A stretch of 64,000 nucleotides of DNA from contig JAPPOG010000045.1 in the NCBI GenBank assembly GCA_028818225.1, forward strand, positions 62,001-126,000. Direction: 5' to 3'. Positions 57,122-64,000 of this stretch are shown in pieces. Position 1 is the stretch's first letter. Each line of letters starts with the position of its first letter. A program made the translations under genes and the position numbers. The stretch comes from Gammaproteobacteria bacterium (GTDB lineage Bacteria; Pseudomonadota; Gammaproteobacteria; Pseudomonadales; Pseudohongiellaceae). The notes under the pieces are model-generated. The model made no database searches. It was not told the DNA's origin and was given only the letters and a program-made list of their open reading frames with translations.

Positions 57122-58132
57122 ATGATTAACAGAGCCCTAACCAAACTGTCTTTGGCCATAGCCACTGTCTTGGTAGCGCCTTTAGCGCTGGGTCAATCCG
57201 ATGATTTTCCCCGCACTGAATACGGCCATCCAGACTTACAAGGCACTTATACATTCAGGACGATTACTCCATTGAATCGCCCCAGAGAACTGGAGCATTT
57301 GGAGACCCTCACTCCTGAACAGGCCGCGGAATGGGAAGAATTTGAATTACGACGACAGAATCGTGACCTCATTATCGACTCTGTTGGTGGAGCAGGTTAT
57401 CCACCGGGCGTAATTTCCTATAACAATTTCTGGTATGAGCGTGGTGAAAACACGGTGGCCGACCGCAGAACTTCACTAATTTACGATCCGCCCAATGGTC
57501 GCATGCCTCAAACCAATGAAATTGGGCGCCAGCGCCGCGCCGAGTACGGTCAGATGGTTTTTGAGAGCGCCGGTCCCGAAGGCCGAACCACTGTTGACCG
57601 CTGTATTGTGGGATTTGTTGGTGGACCGCCAATGATTCCTGGTTCCTACAACAACAACATGCAGCTGGTTCAGACCAAAGACTCCGTAATGATCCTGAAT
57701 GAGATGGTTCATTCAGTGCGGGTTATTCGTCTCGACAGTGAACACCACACCAAGCAACTAAAATGGGAAGGTGATTCCATTGGATATTGGGAAGGCGATA
57801 CGCTGGTAGTACATACCCAAAACTGGTACCACGATTACAATCTACGTGGCATGTCAGATCAAGCCGAAGTGGTTGAGCGATTTACGCGTACTGACGCCAA
57901 CACGCTCGAGTATGATTTTACCGTAACCGATCCTCTCTCATGGGATGTTCCCTGGTCAGCAAAGTTTCCTCTGCGTGAATCCCCTGATCCGGTTTATGAA
58001 TATGCCTGTCACGAAGGTAATCACGGTCTAGTCGGAATTCTGGCTGGTTGGAGATACCAGGAGTCCATCGGTAATAATGGCGACGGCTCACCAAAGTCCG
58101 ACACCGGAGTAGTTGAGACTGAGGAAAACTAA
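57122..58132 (+). CDS. Hypothetical exported protein (EYGHPDLQGTY family)
   Basis: Signal peptide MINRALTKLSLAIATVLVAPLALG; RTEYGHPDLQGTYTFRTITPLNRP; paralogue of 27252..28253. Confidence 0.72.
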   Translation: MINRALTKLSLAIATVLVAPLALGQSDDFPRTEYGHPDLQGTYTFRTITPLNRPRELEHLETLTPEQAAEWEEFELRRQNRDLIIDSVGGAGYPPGVISYNNFWYERGENTVADRRTSLIYDPPNGRMPQTNEIGRQRRAEYGQMVFESAGPEGRTTVDRCIVGFVGGPPMIPGSYNNNMQLVQTKDSVMILNEMVHSVRVIRLDSEHHTKQLKWEGDSIGYWEGDTLVVHTQNWYHDYNLRGMSDQAEVVERFTRTDANTLEYDFTVTDPLSWDVPWSAKFPLRESPDPVYEYACHEGNHGLVGILAGWRYQESIGNNGDGSPKSDTGVVETEEN

Positions 58133-58160
58133 AAACCCCTCTAAAATGAAGGATAAGAGA

Positions 58161-58191
58161 GGCCAGTAGGGAAAAACCTACTGGCCTTTTT
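58161..58191 (+). terminator. Rho-independent terminator
   Basis: GGCCAGTAGGgaaaaaCCTACTGGCCttttt. Confidence 0.85.
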
Positions 58192-58201
58192 AATTACGCA
58201 G

Positions 58202-58642
58202 ATGATTAATTCCAGACTTGCAAAAACTTTGTGCATTGTATGGGTAGCGTTATTTACACTGTCAGGCATCGCTGAAGTAAATTCGATTCATATCGAATCA
58301 AGACTTGACCCAAATGCCATCATCATTACTCAAGTCGATATTATTTTTGTTTACTCGCAGGAAATTGTAGATCGTTTTCCAGCCACAAAAACCGAGTGGT
58401 ATTCTAACCAACGTCAGTTTATCGCCGATGCCGATGATGGCATCGATCTACGCAGTGTATTTATTCCCCAGGGTTTCAACTCAGAGACTGCCAGCCTTCC
58501 GCAAAGGCGAAATCAAGCGTTGAAGGTTTTTATTTTTGCTGAGCATGATGCATCAACGGCGGCGCCAGTTGATGTGACTGACTTTGAAGACGTACTCGTC
58601 GCAATCGATGAGTTTGGCATTGTCGTAACCCGCCGCACTTAA
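58202..58642 (+). CDS. Hypothetical exported protein
   Basis: 146 aa with signal-like N-terminus. Confidence 0.55.
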   Translation: MINSRLAKTLCIVWVALFTLSGIAEVNSIHIESRLDPNAIIITQVDIIFVYSQEIVDRFPATKTEWYSNQRQFIADADDGIDLRSVFIPQGFNSETASLPQRRNQALKVFIFAEHDASTAAPVDVTDFEDVLVAIDEFGIVVTRRT

Positions 58643-59104
58643 GAACAGAATGTTGGATACAGGTCACCTGGAATCTTTTCTTGTGATCTTAAGCGTCTTT
58701 TTAATTATTCCTGGCACCAAGGCCGTTGAGATATTTTCAACCAGTTTTCAGGCCGAAAAAAAATGAGGGATGCAAAAAGTGTGCGCTTCCGATTTATAAA
58801 TTTAGCAAAAAACGGAAAATCATCATTTTGCAGAACACAAAATAAGATCAGACAGTAATGCGCTATCGCACCAAGAGAGGCAGTGCCAACTATCCAATAC
58901 CAAAGAATACGAATGGCGACACGCAGGAACTCTATGGGATTAATGTGCGCAACAAGATGTTGTTGTTCAAACTTTGATTATCATTGGTGACAATGCTATT
59001 GAGCACATACAAATCCACAATTTGGATCCAATCACACAGATTTTTTCGCCTCCACAAATTCGAATAATTTAAATTCGAAACCCTGCAGTTTGTAATAATA
59101 TTGT

Positions 59105-61342
<2,238 letters not shown>

Positions 61343-61481
61343 TTAGCTGTGACGGAGCCAGTTGTCCTGACTCTCGATAGAATTCTGTTTTCTGCCTTGC
61401 ATTAGGCTTTTTTAGCCCAAAAAAAAGGCGCGTATTATAGCAGTCAAGGGAATGCGCGAATAGTAGCCCGTTCGGCGCTAC

Positions 61482-62042
61482 TTGCCGTGGATCTTGGCCT
61501 CAACCAAGTTGAATAGGTGTAAATCTTCCATGAATGTAACAACATCCATAGACAATTTCGTGTTGCGAGGGACCACGGTAGAAGACTGCCCTCTTATACT
61601 GGATTTCATTAAAGAGCTAGCCGAGTATGAAAAACTGGCTCATGAGGTAATTGCCACTGTCGATAGGCTTGCGGAAGCTTTGTTCGGAGAAAAAGCTTAT
61701 GCGGAAGTCTTTATTGGCGAGTACGAAAACATTCCTGTGGGATACGCGCTTTTCTTTCATAATTTTTCTACCTTCACCGGTCGCCCTGGAATTTATTTGG
61801 AAGACATTTACGTAAAACCAGAAATGCGCGGCAAAGGATTTGGCAAATGTATGCTGTCCTATATTGCTAAGCTGGCAGTCGAACGCGATTGCTCTCGAGT
61901 TGAATGGTCAGTTCTGGATTGGAACGAACCATCGATCCAATTCTATCGTTCTATCGGTGCGATACCTATGGATGAATGGACAGTACAACGACTGCATGAA
62001 CAGGCCTTAACCGATTTCGCATCTGCATTTGATAAAAGTTAG
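61482..62042 (+). CDS. GNAT-family N-acetyltransferase
   Basis: FTGRPGIYLEDIYVKPEMRGKGFGKCMLSYIAKLAVERDCSRVEWSVLDWNEPSIQFYRSIGA; likely start at about 61530. Confidence 0.9.
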   Translation: MPWILASTKLNRCKSSMNVTTSIDNFVLRGTTVEDCPLILDFIKELAEYEKLAHEVIATVDRLAEALFGEKAYAEVFIGEYENIPVGYALFFHNFSTFTGRPGIYLEDIYVKPEMRGKGFGKCMLSYIAKLAVERDCSRVEWSVLDWNEPSIQFYRSIGAIPMDEWTVQRLHEQALTDFASAFDKS

Positions 62043-62054
62043 AAAGTAGTAATT

Positions 62055-62921
62055 ATGAAAAATAGTCTAAATAGAATTGTCTTTGTAAATGGTGAATATG
62101 TTAAAGAAGAAGATGCCGTAATCTCAATTTTCGACCGTGGATTCATTTTTGGCGATGGTGTTTATGAAGTTGTGCCTGTTATCAATGGCAAACTCGTGGA
62201 CAAGAAGTATTTTCTGGAACGCCTGGATCGATCTCTCAATGAACTTTCAATTCCATGGCCTTGCAGTAAAGAAGAATACATGGAAGTCATGAATGAGTTG
62301 GTTGCGAGAAACGACTTGCATGAGGGGATTATTTATTCCCAGGTGACACGGGGTGCCGCGGACAGAGACTTTCCATTTCCTGAGCATTCTGATCCAGGTT
62401 TTGTTGCGTTCACCTCTGTTATGGATTTGCTTAAAAATCCAGAAATTAAAACTGGCATTGAAGTTATAACGACGCCGGATTTACGCTGGAAGCGAAGGGA
62501 TATCAAGTCGGTAAACTTACTTGGTCAGGTGCTGGCAAAACAGGATGCTGTATCAAAGAATGCAAAAGAAGGATGGATGGTAGAAGATGGATTTATCACA
62601 GAGGGAGTTTCTTCTTCGGCCTACATTGTTAAAGATGGCGTATTGATTACCCGGCAATTATCAAATTCTATTCTTCCCGGTATTCGGCGTCGCACCCTTC
62701 TTGAAATTGCCAAGGATGCCGGCATTGAAGTTGATGAAAGAGTTTTTACAGTGGAAGAAGCTATGGCAGCAGATGAGGCTTTTATATCCAGTGCGACAAC
62801 CATGGCGTTGTCAGTGATATCAATAGATGGGCATACTATTGGGGATGGAAAACCAGGCCCGATTACCCAGCAGTTGAGACAGCTTTATGAGGCGAGAGTA
62901 TTGGCTGAGGCAGCTGAATAA
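62055..62921 (+). CDS. dat: D-amino-acid transaminase (class IV aminotransferase)
   Basis: VFVNGEYVKEEDAVISIFDRGFIFGDGVYEVVPVING; DIKSVNLLGQVLAKQDA; FITEGVSSSAYIVKDGVLITR. Confidence 0.87.
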   Translation: MKNSLNRIVFVNGEYVKEEDAVISIFDRGFIFGDGVYEVVPVINGKLVDKKYFLERLDRSLNELSIPWPCSKEEYMEVMNELVARNDLHEGIIYSQVTRGAADRDFPFPEHSDPGFVAFTSVMDLLKNPEIKTGIEVITTPDLRWKRRDIKSVNLLGQVLAKQDAVSKNAKEGWMVEDGFITEGVSSSAYIVKDGVLITRQLSNSILPGIRRRTLLEIAKDAGIEVDERVFTVEEAMAADEAFISSATTMALSVISIDGHTIGDGKPGPITQQLRQLYEARVLAEAAE

Positions 62922-62924
62922 AAC

Positions 62925-63881
62925 TCAGGCTCTTGGTGTGGAAAAAGTCAGGGCCTGATCTATATCTTTGATCCCATGAATTGCCATGAATAGCCTGTCA
63001 AATCCGAGCGCAACGCCAGCGCTAGCCGGTATTCCAGCCTCCATAGCAGCGAGAAATTTTTCATCGAGAGGATACACCTCCAGCCCCAGTCGTTCTCTCG
63101 CTGCATTGTCTGCTTCAAATCTGGCTCGCTGTTCCCTGGCATCCACCAATTCATAGTAGCCATTAGCCAATTCCATTCCCTCGTAATAGACCTCAAAGCG
63201 CTTTGCCACCAGGTCCCGCTCGTCGTTATAGTCGATAGCTGACAGTGAGGCTTGTCCTTTGGGATAGTCAAACACGAAGCATGTAGCGGGTAACTCCGGC
63301 TCGATAAGATTAGTCATCAATAACTGCAGATAGTCAGTGTCGCTTAGTTCTACCATGCTCAGGTCAATCTTTCCGTGGGCAATATCGGCCAGCTCTTTCG
63401 AATCGATACTATGGGGATTGATAGCAAGATGTTTCTCAAATAATTCACGATAAGAAATTTGTGGCATCGACTCGCATCGCAAGAGAGGACATAAAAGTTC
63501 AGCTACTTCAGCCATTAATTGCTCGAGAGTGAAGCCTGGCCGATACCATTCCAGTAAAGTAAATTCAGGATTATGTTGTCTGCTGACAGGATCATGACGA
63601 AAAACTTTGCCTATTTGATAAATGGATTCGGAATAAGCCGCCAACAACCTTTTCATGGCAAACTCCGGAGAAGTCTGCAGGTAGAGCGTTTGCTTTCCTT
63701 GGCCGAAATCGATGGCCGAAATCAAGGACTGAATATGGAGATCGGTAACAGGGGCATTTGCCAGAGCCGGTGTCTCTACTTCCAGAATTTTTTTAGCTGC
63801 AAAGAACTCCCGTAGCTGTGCCAACAGCTCGGCTCTTTTTCTGAGAATGTCGAGGGATGCGCCTGGTTGCCAGTTAACCAT
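62925..63881 (-). CDS. epmA: EF-P lysine lysyltransferase (GenX/PoxA)
   Basis: LysRS-like: YLQTSPEFAMKRLLAAYSESIYQIGKVFRHD, HNPEFTLLEWYRPG, ALGFDRLFMAIHGIKDIDQALTFSTPRA; next to efp. Confidence 0.92.
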   Translation of the reverse strand: MVNWQPGASLDILRKRAELLAQLREFFAAKKILEVETPALANAPVTDLHIQSLISAIDFGQGKQTLYLQTSPEFAMKRLLAAYSESIYQIGKVFRHDPVSRQHNPEFTLLEWYRPGFTLEQLMAEVAELLCPLLRCESMPQISYRELFEKHLAINPHSIDSKELADIAHGKIDLSMVELSDTDYLQLLMTNLIEPELPATCFVFDYPKGQASLSAIDYNDERDLVAKRFEVYYEGMELANGYYELVDAREQRARFEADNAARERLGLEVYPLDEKFLAAMEAGIPASAGVALGFDRLFMAIHGIKDIDQALTFSTPRA

Positions 63882-63905
63882 GGCTTTTACTACAAGTAAG
63901 TTGCA

Positions 63906-64000
63906 TTACTTGTTAACACGGTTCTGGTATTCACCCGTTCTAGTATCGACTCTTAAAACATCACCGATATTTACAAACAGTGGAACTTTAACAATTGCAC
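63906..64000 (-). CDS. efp: Elongation factor P, C-terminal end (partial)
   Basis: Minus strand: [30 protein letters not shown]. Confidence 0.9.
   Translation of the reverse strand, partial: AIVKVPLFVNIGDVLRVDTRTGEYQNRVNK

Overview
This is a 64 kb chromosomal window, almost certainly from a gammaproteobacterium. The taxonomic inference rests on the zapA / 6S RNA / ygfA order, the pepP-ubiH neighbourhood, gltBD, and epmA next to efp. Most of the window is ordinary metabolic and housekeeping DNA: gltBD, a PrpE-like CoA ligase, ABC exporters, two UbiH-family hydroxylases, pepP, zapA, 6S RNA, ygfA, an SOS mutasome (imuA-imuB with dnaE2 converging), a periplasmic peptidase/amidohydrolase region, a PQQ-dehydrogenase/cytochrome c region, monomeric icd, a D-amino-acid transaminase, epmA and a partial efp. 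The observations most worth a second look are: (1) two copies of a ~127-nt structured element in inverted orientation between ygfA and imuA, with a conserved core and closing stems that differ completely in sequence but are each self-complementary; (2) an unlisted 86-aa double-glycine-leader, Gly-rich microcin-like peptide adjacent to a three-TM putative immunity protein; (3) a palindromic REP/MITE-like element (GGGGTCAGRGTAATTTGATC arms) inside the dnaE2 reading frame; (4) deletion scars, including an RND/MMPL N-terminus fused out of frame to an outer-membrane-protein C-terminus and a VOC-domain C-terminal remnant; (5) candidate sigma-54/NtrC control of a TorF-like porin and a second sigma-54 site upstream of a PspG-like small membrane protein; (6) several amidohydrolase-fold proteins whose N-terminal HxH metal motif is missing. 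All calls come from reading the sequence and the supplied ORFs; no database search was run.
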